A DNA stretch of 34,166 nucleotides, taken from Bacteroidota bacterium (GTDB lineage Bacteria; Bacteroidota; Bacteroidia; JABEUT01). The notes beneath the pieces were generated by a model that was not told the DNA's origin, searched no databases, and was given only the letters and a program-made list of their open reading frames with translations. Location of the stretch: assembly GCA_013289165.1 (NCBI GenBank), contig JABDAL010000018.1, forward strand, positions 1 to 34,166. Reading direction: 5' to 3'. Shown here piece after piece: positions 1-8,009 of the stretch (the first letter of the stretch is position 1; each line of letters begins with the position of its first letter). Made by a program: the position numbers and the translations under genes.

Positions 1-482
1 GCAATGGCGCCTATTTGCCAGGCTGTGCTGTTCCATGTGGTAGCATTGGGATAATCTTCGCGAGGAATAATTTGCGAAAGGAATGCAAACTGCGCCGGGG
101 CAATAAATGCCCTTGCTATGCCTGTAAAGAATATGATTATATAAATGGGAAGAATACCATACTGATGAAGGAAAGAGTCATTATTCAAGGTAAACAGGTA
201 AAGAACAAAAGTCGAAATATTCATAATGGCAGCCGATACCAATATAATTCGTTTGCGCTGGATAATATCTGCCACATGCCCGGCAAATAAAGCTGTTGAT
301 ATAAATGGAATAGCTTCTGTGAGCCCGATTAAGCCAAACATGAAAGGGTCCTTTGTATATCCCAATATTTGCCAGCCCACAATGACACCCTGCATTTGGG
401 TAGCTATGGTTATTAAAAGGCGGGCAAGTGCGAATAGCCTGAAATCTTTATTTTTTAATGAAATGTAAGGGTCCGGTCGCAC
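1..482 (-). CDS. MFS transporter, 5' part only (EntS/MFS_3-like exporter)
   Basis: This gene is absent from the ORF track because it has no ATG start and its 3' end lies outside the window. Reading minus from GTG at 482 gives an open frame of about 160 codons starting VRPDPYISLKNKDFRLFALAR. Hydrophobic segments alternate with short charged loops: a first helix around QGVIVGWQILGY, the loop GHVADIIQRKR (the basic loop between helices 2 and 3 typical of major facilitator proteins), then helices up to IAPAQFAFLSQIIPRE. This N-terminal pattern matches the MFS_3/EntS-like exporters. The substrate cannot be told from half a protein. An in-frame TAA lies seven codons upstream of the GTG, no ATG lies between, and a full promoter lies 26-55 bp upstream, so the GTG start is well supported. 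Confidence 0.85.
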   Translation of the reverse strand, partial: MRPDPYISLKNKDFRLFALARLLITIATQMQGVIVGWQILGYTKDPFMFGLIGLTEAIPFISTALFAGHVADIIQRKRIILVSAAIMNISTFVLYLFTLNNDSFLHQYGILPIYIIIFFTGIARAFIAPAQFAFLSQIIPREDYPNATTWNSTAWQIGAI

Positions 483-507
483 AATAGGATATCTTCTTTA
501 TTCAGGA

Positions 508-537
508 CAAAAATACAATTGTTGAACTTGCCACCAA
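508..537 (-). promoter_or_regulatory. Bacteroidota-type promoter of the MFS gene
   Basis: Minus strand reads TTG (537-535), a 19-nt spacer, then TATTTTTG (515-508). This fits the Bacteroidota -33 TTG / -7 TAnnTTTG consensus with the preferred spacing. The predicted transcription start is near 504, about 22 nt before the GTG start at 482. It is the most complete promoter I can see in the window. Confidence 0.65.
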
Positions 538-547
538 GGCACAATTA

Positions 548-590
548 GTGAAAAACCCCACCCCAAGTAATTTGGAGCGGGGCTTTTCAC
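548..590 (-). terminator. Rho-independent terminator after nrdJ
   Basis: On the minus strand a near-palindrome runs from GTGAAAAGCCCC to GGGGTTTTTCAC with an inner TCCA/TTGG pairing, so a GC stem is flanked by an A-run and a T-run. It starts about 28 bp after the nrdJ stop codon. The symmetry means it could also act on the other strand, but no gene there needs it. Confidence 0.75.
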
Positions 591-618
591 TAACCAGCAA
601 TCATCATAGCATCATCTA

Positions 619-3177
619 TCAACCACACTTAGTATGTCCGCAACTGGTACATTTTAGGCAGCCTTCTTCGTAAATCAGGGTGGAATCTCCACATTGGGGG
701 CAGATTTTATCCTTACCTTGGGTACCGTTGGGTATATATTTTTTCAATGCTCTTTCTACGCCTGCCTTCCAGGTGTTGATGGATTCATCGTAGAGGCTTA
801 GGTTGCTTATCAGGGTTACCACTTGTGGTATAGGCATTCCATGGCGAAGCACACCTGAAATTAATTTAGCATAGTTCCAAAATTCCTTATCGAATAAGCG
901 GGACAATCCTTGAATAGTAACACTGTAGCCGTCTTTGTCGGAAAATTGGAAGTCATAGCGTTTTTTTTCGTCTGAGCCTTTGCTCTTTATTACGGTTCCT
1001 TTTTGAACCCAGCTCGGAAGGTTAAATACGTCTTCTGCTTTACCGGTAAATATTTCATAAGGTTTGCCATTCAATAAGCCAACTACAGCAATCCATTTTT
1101 CTGTTCCATTGGTAAAACGGATAACATCAGCCTCCAGTTCCGTAGGACGCTTGGGAGCATGGGTTTCCAGGATTTGATTAGCTGTTTTCTGGGGTTTCTC
1201 TTCTGTAGATAGAAGCACCCCGCTCCTGGAGCCGTCGCGGTATACAGTAATTCCTTTTAATCCTTGTTTCCAGGCTTCTACATAAATTTCTCCTACTTTT
1301 TCAACCGGGACATCATTAGGCAGGTTGATAGTAGAACTGATAGAGTGAGTAGTGTATTTTTGAACAAGGGATTGTAACTGAACACGCTTAATCCAGTCAA
1401 TTTCCGGGGCAGTTGAGCCATAGTAAGGGCATTGGGTAATATCCGTATTGCCAGTTACATCCATCCAGGTTTTTACTTTTGGATGGTACACAATAAATTC
1501 CTGCCACTTGTCTCCCATTTTATCTATAAAGTCAACCGTAGCATCTTTATCATTCGGATTTATTTTCCTTCTTCTCTTGTAAGATAATAAGTAAACAGGT
1601 TCCAATCCTGATGATGTTTCGGCGAGAATACTTAAGCTGCCTGTAGGAGCTACCGTGCTGATGGAAATATTTCTTCTGCCATATTTCATCATGCGGGTAT
1701 AAACCTCGGGCAATTCTTTTTGCAGCATTTGAACAAACTCAGAAGTGTTTTCAATCTTTTCATTGAAACCTTCAAAACTGCCGCGCTCAATAGACATATC
1801 TATAGAACTGCTAAATTCAGCTTCACATTTGGTGCGCATAATTTTTTCCACTTCCTCCATGGCTTGGGTCGAATCGAATTGCATATTCAGGGCTGCCATT
1901 GTATCTCCCAGTGCGGTAAATCCAAGTCCTGTCCTTCTGCCTTTTTTCCCCGCTTCATACAAGAGCTTCCAGGTATTCAGCTCAATTTGCTTAATATCGT
2001 AAGGCTCCTTATCGCTTTGTATTTTAGTCAATATTTTTTCAATGGCTTCCAATTCCAGGTCAACCAAATCGTCCATCAGGCGCTGCGATTCATAGGTAAC
2101 CTCATAGAATTTCTTATAGTCGAAAGAAGCTTCTTTCGTAAAAGGCTTGTCAACAAAGTGATACAAGTTCATAGCTATAAGCCTGCAACTGTCGCCACCC
2201 TGCATAGCTATTTCGGAGCATGGATTGGTAGATACGTTTTTAAAACCCGGGTATACCGATGAGGTGGAATACTTATGTTGCCTATCCCAGAAAATAAGGC
2301 CTGGTTCAGCACTTTGGTGGGCGCATTTAATAATGGTGCTCCATAATTCGCGTGCCCGTACGGTTTTGGTAATTTCCGGATTTTCGGACTCAATAGGGAA
2401 ACGGTGAGTATATTCTTTATCTTCCACTACCGCTTCCATAAATTCATCAGATAAGCGCACCGATATGTTAGCGCCAGTTACTTTGCTCAAATCTTGTTTG
2501 ATAGTTACAAATTGCTCTACATCAGGGTGAGCAATATCAATAGTAATCATTAAAGCGCCGCGTCTTCCATTTTGTGCTACTTCACGGGTAGTATTGGAAA
2601 ACCTTTCCATAAAAGAAACAGCACCTGTAGTGGTACCTGCTGCATTATTAACCACACAGCCGGCAGGGCGCAATGTAGAAATATCAATTCCTACGCCGCA
2701 ACGCCTCTTAAAAAGCTGGGTTAATTGCTGGTCAGTATACATTACTCCTCCATATGAGTCATAGATTTCAGGTAATACTACACAGTTGGAGAGGGACGCA
2801 ATAATGTGTTTGTTACCAAGACCAAACATTACGCTACCCTGGGGGATAACATATTTAAAGTCTTTAAAAAGTTCAAATATTTTTTCTTCCGAGAGGAATT
2901 CTCTTTTTTGTCCATAATCAGAGAGATAGGAAAAGGTCCCGTTCATGGCTGTTATTTCAGCATACTCTTTTTCCTTGCGGGCAAATTCATGCGCCATACG
3001 GCGGTGCATATCATCCGGTGTTTTTTCCAGTACGTTCCCGTTCCGGTCACGCAGGGCATATTTATTTACCCAGGTAGATGCTGCCAGTTCATCTCCTCCA
3101 AAATATTTGATGGATGCTTTTTTTACTTCATCTGCATCAACCATGACTTTTGTTTTTGTTAAAGTACTTTGTGTCAT
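619..3177 (-). CDS. nrdJ: Adenosylcobalamin-dependent ribonucleotide reductase (class II)
   Basis: Reduces ribonucleotides to deoxyribonucleotides using a thiyl radical generated from coenzyme B12, so it needs no oxygen. The 852 residues match the usual length of the long NrdJ form. Visible signatures are the redox cysteine in SNCVVLP (C132), the finger-loop motif NPCSE (C320 and E322), a second redox cysteine C331 in GGDSCRLIAMN, the glycine-rich RTGLGFTALGDT and the phosphate loop STVAPTGSLS. The C-terminus CPQCG...CTSCGHTKCG is the Cys-rich tail of this family, which probably relays electrons or binds zinc. It stands alone, with its own terminator and a candidate -7 box. I looked for a cobalamin riboswitch in the short leader and saw none. 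ATG at 3177 gives a normal N-terminus. Confidence 0.96.
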   Translation of the reverse strand: MTQSTLTKTKVMVDADEVKKASIKYFGGDELAASTWVNKYALRDRNGNVLEKTPDDMHRRMAHEFARKEKEYAEITAMNGTFSYLSDYGQKREFLSEEKIFELFKDFKYVIPQGSVMFGLGNKHIIASLSNCVVLPEIYDSYGGVMYTDQQLTQLFKRRCGVGIDISTLRPAGCVVNNAAGTTTGAVSFMERFSNTTREVAQNGRRGALMITIDIAHPDVEQFVTIKQDLSKVTGANISVRLSDEFMEAVVEDKEYTHRFPIESENPEITKTVRARELWSTIIKCAHQSAEPGLIFWDRQHKYSTSSVYPGFKNVSTNPCSEIAMQGGDSCRLIAMNLYHFVDKPFTKEASFDYKKFYEVTYESQRLMDDLVDLELEAIEKILTKIQSDKEPYDIKQIELNTWKLLYEAGKKGRRTGLGFTALGDTMAALNMQFDSTQAMEEVEKIMRTKCEAEFSSSIDMSIERGSFEGFNEKIENTSEFVQMLQKELPEVYTRMMKYGRRNISISTVAPTGSLSILAETSSGLEPVYLLSYKRRRKINPNDKDATVDFIDKMGDKWQEFIVYHPKVKTWMDVTGNTDITQCPYYGSTAPEIDWIKRVQLQSLVQKYTTHSISSTINLPNDVPVEKVGEIYVEAWKQGLKGITVYRDGSRSGVLLSTEEKPQKTANQILETHAPKRPTELEADVIRFTNGTEKWIAVVGLLNGKPYEIFTGKAEDVFNLPSWVQKGTVIKSKGSDEKKRYDFQFSDKDGYSVTIQGLSRLFDKEFWNYAKLISGVLRHGMPIPQVVTLISNLSLYDESINTWKAGVERALKKYIPNGTQGKDKICPQCGDSTLIYEEGCLKCTSCGHTKCG

Positions 3178-3234
3178 ATCGAAAAAAGTTTTGAGGGTGG
3201 ATTTGTAATATTTTTTGTTTTTTTAAACATAATG

Positions 3235-3242
3235 CAAATCTA
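3235..3242 (-). promoter_or_regulatory. Candidate -7 box (TAGATTTG) of nrdJ
   Basis: TAGATTTG on the minus strand matches TAnnTTTG and would start transcription near 3231, giving a leader of about 54 nt. No TTG is found at the expected -33 distance, so support is partial. Confidence 0.4.
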
Positions 3243-3359
3243 TGTTCTCCCCTTTTTTTTCGACAGGCACATGCCTTATAGTTTTTAACACGGTTATTAA
3301 CAAATCCCTGAAGACCCTTGCCAATTATAGCTTATAAGAGTTATTAGGATTTTTCAACA

Positions 3360-4580
3360 CTATTGATTGTTCATAATTAGCAGTTCAATATCGTTATAGG
3401 GAATATTATAAGTTTCGCCCAAATATTTGTTTGTCAATATTCCTTTATATAGATATACACCGTTCCTTAAATACATGTCATTCTTTATCAGGTTTTCAAA
3501 CCCTCCCAAGTCACCTGCTTTTTGTAAAACGGGAGTGAAAATATTGCTGAACGCAATCGATGCTGTTCTCGAAACGCGTGATGCAATATTCGGAACACAG
3601 TAATGAGTTACCCCATGTTTTCTGAATACCGGCTCGCTGTGATTAGTTACATGAGAAGTTTCAAAACATCCACCCTGGTCAATGCTTACATCTACAATCA
3701 CAGAACCTACTTTCATATCGCTCACCATTTGCTCTGTAACTACCATAGGCGTTATGCCTTCCTCAGCACGAATGGCTCCAATAGCCACATCGGCAGTTTT
3801 TAAGTGGCGCGAAAGAACACGTGGCCGGATGGTAGATGTAAATATCCTGGTGGCAAGCATTATTTGCAAACGCCTCAATCTTGATATGGAGTTATCAAAT
3901 ATTTTCACGATGGCTCCGCGGCCAATGGCAGCACGGGCTGCAAATTCTCCCACAGTTCCGGCTCCCAATATAACAACCTCTGTAGGTGCTATCCCGGAAA
4001 CGCCACCCATAACAAGTCCAGGGCCATTATGCACATTGCTTAAATATTCTTCGGCAATGGAGATGGATGTGCCTCCCACAATTTCGCTCATAGAACGGAT
4101 TACGGGAAATATACCTGCTACATCGCGCAATGAATCGAATGCAATAGCATTGATTTTTTTCTCCATCAAGTATTTTAGGAAATCTTTGGGCTGCGAGGTA
4201 AGCTGCAATGCCGATATAAGTGTTTGCCCCGGGTGCATTAATTCTATTTCATTTGTAACCGGGGGAGTAACTTTTAAAATGACATCCGCTTTAAATACCT
4301 CATGCGAACTGGGCGTAATCTGGCAACCGGCTTCGCTAAAGTCAGTATCCTCAAAGTGGGCATTTTTGCCTGCATTTGCTTCCACCACCACTTTGTGTCC
4401 ATGATTGATGAGCAATGCAGCATCATCCGGAACAAGCGCAATGCGGTTTTCCTGGTAGGTTAGTTCTTTCGGTATGCCTATGGTAAGGCTTCCTTTTTTA
4501 TGGCCTACTTCCAACATTTCTTCCTGGGTGGCTAATGCTCCCTTGGTTAATGTTCTTAATACGTCTTTGTAAGTACTCAT
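3360..4580 (-). CDS. ald: Alanine dehydrogenase
   Basis: NAD-dependent oxidative deamination of L-alanine to pyruvate and ammonia, in the cytoplasm. The N-terminal catalytic domain shows the family opening GIPKELTYQENRIALVP (about 34-50) and GHKVVVEANAG; the NAD-binding Rossmann motif VVILGAGTVGEFAARAA lies at about 205-221; the C-terminal part has VSIDQGGCFETS and the tail VPNIASRVSRTAS. At 406 residues it is about 30 longer than the classical bacterial enzyme because of an N-terminal extension (MSTYKDVLRTLTKGALATQEEMLEVG), which I believe is common in Bacteroidota. The gene lies 86 bp after tsaE on the same strand and no promoter box is evident in that gap, so read-through from porX-tsaE is likely. 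Confidence 0.93.
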   Translation of the reverse strand: MSTYKDVLRTLTKGALATQEEMLEVGHKKGSLTIGIPKELTYQENRIALVPDDAALLINHGHKVVVEANAGKNAHFEDTDFSEAGCQITPSSHEVFKADVILKVTPPVTNEIELMHPGQTLISALQLTSQPKDFLKYLMEKKINAIAFDSLRDVAGIFPVIRSMSEIVGGTSISIAEEYLSNVHNGPGLVMGGVSGIAPTEVVILGAGTVGEFAARAAIGRGAIVKIFDNSISRLRRLQIMLATRIFTSTIRPRVLSRHLKTADVAIGAIRAEEGITPMVVTEQMVSDMKVGSVIVDVSIDQGGCFETSHVTNHSEPVFRKHGVTHYCVPNIASRVSRTASIAFSNIFTPVLQKAGDLGGFENLIKNDMYLRNGVYLYKGILTNKYLGETYNIPYNDIELLIMNNQ

Positions 4581-4666
4581 TTTATCATACGTTTTCAGGG
4601 GTTTTATGGATGCTATTATAGGACGTTTTTATGGGAAGATTGCTTTTCAATTTTGTATTTATTATG

Positions 4667-5095
4667 CTATATTCTTATATCCTTTACCCATAATTCTCTG
4701 CTGCCATTAATTACTTCTATTTTTATTTCTACAGCATCCTGTGGTACTAGTCCTGGTATTTTTTCGGGCCATTCGATAAAACAATAGTTACCCGAATAAA
4801 AATACTCTTCGTAACCTATATCATAAGCCTCCTGTACATCTTTTATACGGTAAAAATCGAAATGATAAACCAAAGAGCCATCAGCACATTCATATTCATT
4901 TACCAATGAAAATGTGGGGCTGCTGATTCCTGAATGGACCCCTAATGCTTTACAAATATACTTAATAAAGGTGGTTTTGCCGCTTCCCAAGGTGCCGGAA
5001 AATATAAACACCCTTTTGTTCTTAAATTCTGCTAATAAAACCTTTGCCGCCTGCTCTAATTCTTCTTCCTTCCTGACAGTACCTAATAATTTCAT
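4667..5095 (-). CDS. tsaE: tRNA threonylcarbamoyladenosine biosynthesis ATPase TsaE
   Basis: Small P-loop ATPase that works with TsaB and TsaD to make the t6A37 base of ANN-decoding tRNAs. Visible motifs are the Walker A GTLGSGKTTF, SSPTFSLVNEY, HFDFYRI and FIEWPEKI, which together define the family. The ORF track starts at a TTG (5101); an ATG two codons later (5095) gives MKLLGTVRKEEELEQ and a 142-residue protein of normal length, so I prefer it. It follows porX after 9 nt and precedes ald, an order I remember as conserved in Bacteroidota. TsaB and TsaD are not in the window. Confidence 0.95.
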   Translation of the reverse strand: MKLLGTVRKEEELEQAAKVLLAEFKNKRVFIFSGTLGSGKTTFIKYICKALGVHSGISSPTFSLVNEYECADGSLVYHFDFYRIKDVQEAYDIGYEEYFYSGNYCFIEWPEKIPGLVPQDAVEIKIEVINGSRELWVKDIRI

Positions 5096-5104
5096 TGCCA
5101 AATA

Positions 5105-6661
5105 TTATTTTGGCGATAAATGTATAAAAGGTATTATCATCTCTTCTAAAGAAATACCACCATGCTGGAAGGTATTCCGGTAATAACTTACATAGTGGTT
5201 GTAGTTATTAGGGTAGGCAAAAAACTTGTTTTCCTTGATAAAGAGGAATATACTGCTCACATGTTGACGGGGAAGGAAAGCATCGGCCGGGTTCTTCAGC
5301 ATAAATACATCTTTTCCTTGGTAGGTAAGGCTTTTGCCCTGTTTGTAGCGCAGGTTGGTAGTCGTATTTTTATCACCAATAACTTTCGAGGGTTCCCCTA
5401 CCTTTATAGTTCCATGGTCGGTGGTAATAATAAGCTTTCCGCCTATAGCCCTGATATTCTTAATAATATCACGGAGAGGGGAGTGCTGGAACCATGATAC
5501 GGTGAGGGAGCGGTATGCCGCATCATCACTGGCAAGCTCGCGTATTACCTCCATTTCGGTGCGGGCATGCGAAAGGGTGTCTACAAAGTTATATACAATA
5601 GCATTCAGCTTATTGTTGGCAAGGCTGTGTATACTGTCTGCCAGCCTTTTTCCTGCCTCAAAATTGGTAATTTTATTGTAGGAGAACTTGATATCTTTTC
5701 CTGACCGTCTCAATAGTCCGGCAAGGAATTCTTCTTCATGAAGATTCTTGCCTCCCTCATCCTCATCATTTTGCCATTTTCCGGGATACATCTTTTCTAT
5801 TTCCGAGGGCATTAAACCTGCAAAGAGGGAGTTTCGGGCATATTGCGTACAGGTAGGCAATATGGCAAAGTACATTTCTTCTTTGTCAGTGTAAAAGTCT
5901 TCCTCTATAATGGGTTGAAGCAATTTCCACTGGTCATACCGCAGGTTATCAATTACCACCAGGAATACCGGGTGGCTATGCTTTTCCACATCGGGCAATA
6001 CTTTGGTTTTAATTAGTGTATGTGAAAGAACAGGCACATCCTTGCTTCTTCCATTGAACCAGTTTACATAATTCCGTTCAATAAACTTGCTAAATAAGGT
6101 ATTAGCTTCCGATTTCTGCATGGCAAGTATTTCCTTCATGCTCGAATCAACTGACTTTTCCAGTTCCAGTTCCCAAAAGATGAGTTTTTTATACACATCT
6201 TCCCACTCTTTAATACTCAGGTTATCCGACAACATCATGCTGATATTGCGAAAATCTTGTTGGTAATTACTCGTTGTTTTTTCACTGATGAGCCTGTTCT
6301 TATCAATGTTTTTCTTGATGGAAAGCAATATCTGCCCGGGATTAACAGGTTTTATCAGGTAGTCTGAAATTTGCGAGCCTATGGCATTGTCCATAATGGC
6401 TTCTTCCTCGCTCTTGGTTATCATTATAACAGGAACCCGTGGTTTCAGATTCTTTATTTTGGTGAGCGTTTCCAACCCGGAGAGACCCGGCATGTTTTCA
6501 TCCAGAAATACTAAATCGTATCCATCCTTGCTAAACTCGTCCACGGCATCGTTACCATTGGTAACCGTCTTTACATTAAAGCCTTTGTCTTGAAGGTATA
6601 ACAGGTGGGGCTTAAGGAGATCTATCTCATCGTCTGCCCAAAGTATGCTTATTTTATCCAT
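5105..6661 (-). CDS. porX: PorX-type response regulator with PglZ phosphatase domain
   Basis: Regulator of type IX secretion and gliding genes. Residues 1-125 form a receiver domain: acidic pair DDE (10-12), phospho-acceptor D54 in LVFLDENMPG, the switch threonine region MITKSEEEA, and LIKPVNPGQ with the conserved lysine. Residues from about 205 to 515 form an alkaline-phosphatase-superfamily PglZ domain with metal-ligand motifs VVIDNLRYDQW, LPTCTQYARNSLFAG, VDTLSHA, TTDHG and FQHGG. The length of 518 matches PorX proteins. The partner kinase PorY and the sigma factor SigP are not here. The leader is about 160 nt if the TAAATTTG box upstream is the promoter, and it holds a hairpin. Family knowledge: in Porphyromonas, PorX controls T9SS gene expression; two T9SS cargo genes in this window fit that. 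Confidence 0.94.
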   Translation of the reverse strand: MDKISILWADDEIDLLKPHLLYLQDKGFNVKTVTNGNDAVDEFSKDGYDLVFLDENMPGLSGLETLTKIKNLKPRVPVIMITKSEEEAIMDNAIGSQISDYLIKPVNPGQILLSIKKNIDKNRLISEKTTSNYQQDFRNISMMLSDNLSIKEWEDVYKKLIFWELELEKSVDSSMKEILAMQKSEANTLFSKFIERNYVNWFNGRSKDVPVLSHTLIKTKVLPDVEKHSHPVFLVVIDNLRYDQWKLLQPIIEEDFYTDKEEMYFAILPTCTQYARNSLFAGLMPSEIEKMYPGKWQNDEDEGGKNLHEEEFLAGLLRRSGKDIKFSYNKITNFEAGKRLADSIHSLANNKLNAIVYNFVDTLSHARTEMEVIRELASDDAAYRSLTVSWFQHSPLRDIIKNIRAIGGKLIITTDHGTIKVGEPSKVIGDKNTTTNLRYKQGKSLTYQGKDVFMLKNPADAFLPRQHVSSIFLFIKENKFFAYPNNYNHYVSYYRNTFQHGGISLEEMIIPFIHLSPK

Positions 6662-6689
6662 ATATATATAAGTAATATTTATTTAATTG

Positions 6690-6767
6690 TCAGTAAAGAG
6701 TTGCCAGTTGTAAATTATTAAGCCTATGGAAAACCACCGATAACTGACGACTGACAACTTTTACTGA
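6690..6767. repeat. Long imperfect inverted repeat in the porX leader
   Basis: Arms 6690-6711 and 6747-6767 pair over about 19 of 21 positions (TCAGTAAAGAGTTGCCAGTTG against the complement of CGACTGACAACTTTTACTGA), with one bulge, one mismatch and a 35-nt loop. The right arm continues as a short TGAC/CTGAC tandem pattern (ACTGACGACTGACAACT). Similar CAGT-rich strings occur as dispersed intergenic repeats in other genomes, from memory. In RNA reading toward porX the hairpin ends about 28 nt before the start codon. Confidence 0.6.
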
Positions 6768-6826
6768 GTAAATTTACTTAATATTTGCTTTGGATGTTAT
6801 AAGATAACTCTCTTTACGAGGATGCA

Positions 6827-6834
6827 CAAATTTA
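6827..6834 (-). promoter_or_regulatory. Candidate -7 box (TAAATTTG) of porX
   Basis: TAAATTTG on the minus strand fits TAnnTTTG. It would place the start near 6823 and give a leader of about 160 nt containing the inverted repeat. There is no clear -33 element, and this box could be chance in AT-rich DNA. Confidence 0.3.
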
Positions 6835-6888
6835 GTTTCATTAAACGAGCTACGGGAGTTTTTGTTGTGAAAAGATGTTAAAGGAAAT

Positions 6889-6920
6889 AAAAAAGCCCAA
6901 CCTTCCGGCCGAGCCTTTTT
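6889..6920 (-). terminator. Rho-independent terminator after the T9SS cargo gene
   Basis: Minus strand: AAAAAG, GCTCGGCC, loop GGAA, GGTTGGGC, then TTTTTT. The eight-pair stem uses three G-U pairs and is followed by a T-run. It lies about 20 bp after the stop at 6940 and insulates porX from the gene upstream. Confidence 0.75.
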
Positions 6921-6939
6921 GAAAACACCTACCTATTAA

Positions 6940-7783
6940 CTACTTATTCAGTACGATTTTTCCTTCATTTATAGTAGCCCCGCCTTCTCCCAATGCCTTG
7001 TAGAAGTAAATCCCATTCGGTTGATTGCTTAAGTTTAGCTGGATAAAATGCCCGGAAACATTCTCCGTTTGGACTTTTTCTCCAATAATAGTATAAATAT
7101 CTATGGTTTTAAGCACATTGTTTTCAGAAGCTATTTGAACAATTCCCCTTGTTGGATTTGGGTAAACCGTAATATTTCCTCCCGATGTTTGTAGATCTTC
7201 CATTCCTGCAACATGGTTGCCTGTAACGGTAACATTGTCAATAAAGATACCATTGTCCTGGTTATAGTATCCTCTGAAATCTACATAAACACTGTCTGAG
7301 CCACCCGGAATGGTAAGTGTTGCCGAATCATATTTAGGATTTGCATTTGAGTTTACAGTTTTATAACCGGGTATAGGAAGCGAATGGAGCGAACCATGTT
7401 TACCTATATAATAGAAGACTGCAAGGCTATCATCAAAGCCAAAATAATTACATGCTATATAATAGAACTTTACTTTAGCATTACTATATGTTTTTAGATT
7501 AACCAATGGTGTTACCAGGTCCGTTACGCAGGAAGTTGCTCCCCCATCCCACAGAGCTGCCATATAGTTTCCTTTATAGGCAGAAACGTTACTGTTAAGT
7601 ACACTGCCCGATTGGGCCTCCTCCCATTTATTGGTTCCATTGGTATTGAATGCTCCCCCCCCCTTGCCAGGTACTGGGCATAGTGCCATTCTCCTCAAAG
7701 CCTTCATTGATTAAAACTGTTTGTGCATTTGAAAATGCAATTCCGGCAAATAATATTGCCACTGTGAATAGTCCTTTTTTCAT
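6940..7783 (-). pseudogene. T9SS-secreted adhesin-like protein, frameshifted at a G9 tract
   Basis: Two track ORFs are one gene. The N-terminal part starts at ATG 7783 (MKKGLFTVAILFAGIAFSNA, a clear signal peptide) and reads INEGFEENGTMPSTWQGGG, the opening typical of choice-of-anchor J / cleaved-adhesin domains. It then runs into a stop after the minus-strand tract GGGGGGGGG (7655-7663). The continuation GAFNTNGTNKWEEAQSG lies one frame away. Removing one G restores a single 280-residue protein: an anchor-J-like beta domain up to about residue 205, then a type A T9SS sorting domain (ITVYPNPTRGIVQI ... GEKVQ ... QPNGIYFYK ... GKIVLNK). The protein would be exported by Sec, carried across the outer membrane by T9SS and released or lipid-anchored. 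The frameshift may be real, phase-variable or a sequencing error. The remainder of both halves shows no other damage. Confidence 0.85.
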
Positions 7784-8009
7784 GGTTTTTGATTTGTTTT
7801 TAATTAGGTTTTCTACCTGATTAAAACGAAAAGAATTTATCCGGTGTTGGGATTTTAGCAACTGGCATATTTTTGCAAATAATTTGAAACTGTAATACTT
7901 GTAACTATTTTTGAAATAAGTAGTTATGAGTAAAATATTGAGATATATTTGTAAACTAAAATAGTTAAAGTATTCCTAAAATATAGTTAATGAATACCTA
8001 AAAGGGCTC

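Noticed and set aside
1720-2262. A 180-residue plus-strand ORF opposite nrdJ
   Set aside because: It is antisense to the conserved core of the ribonucleotide reductase, with no motif of its own.
3178-3359. Possible cobalamin riboswitch upstream of the B12-dependent reductase
   Set aside because: The gap is too short and AT-rich, and I see no B12-box-like GCCACTG element or matching stems.
3682-4404. A 240-residue plus-strand ORF opposite ald
   Set aside because: It is the antisense shadow of a clear alanine dehydrogenase gene; its translation has no domain and unnatural composition.
7862-8009. Possible gene or RNA in the gap between the phospholipase-like gene and the T9SS cargo gene
   Set aside because: Only AT-rich sequence with a weak GTATTC/GAATAC stem (loop of 16); too weak to call a terminator or RNA.
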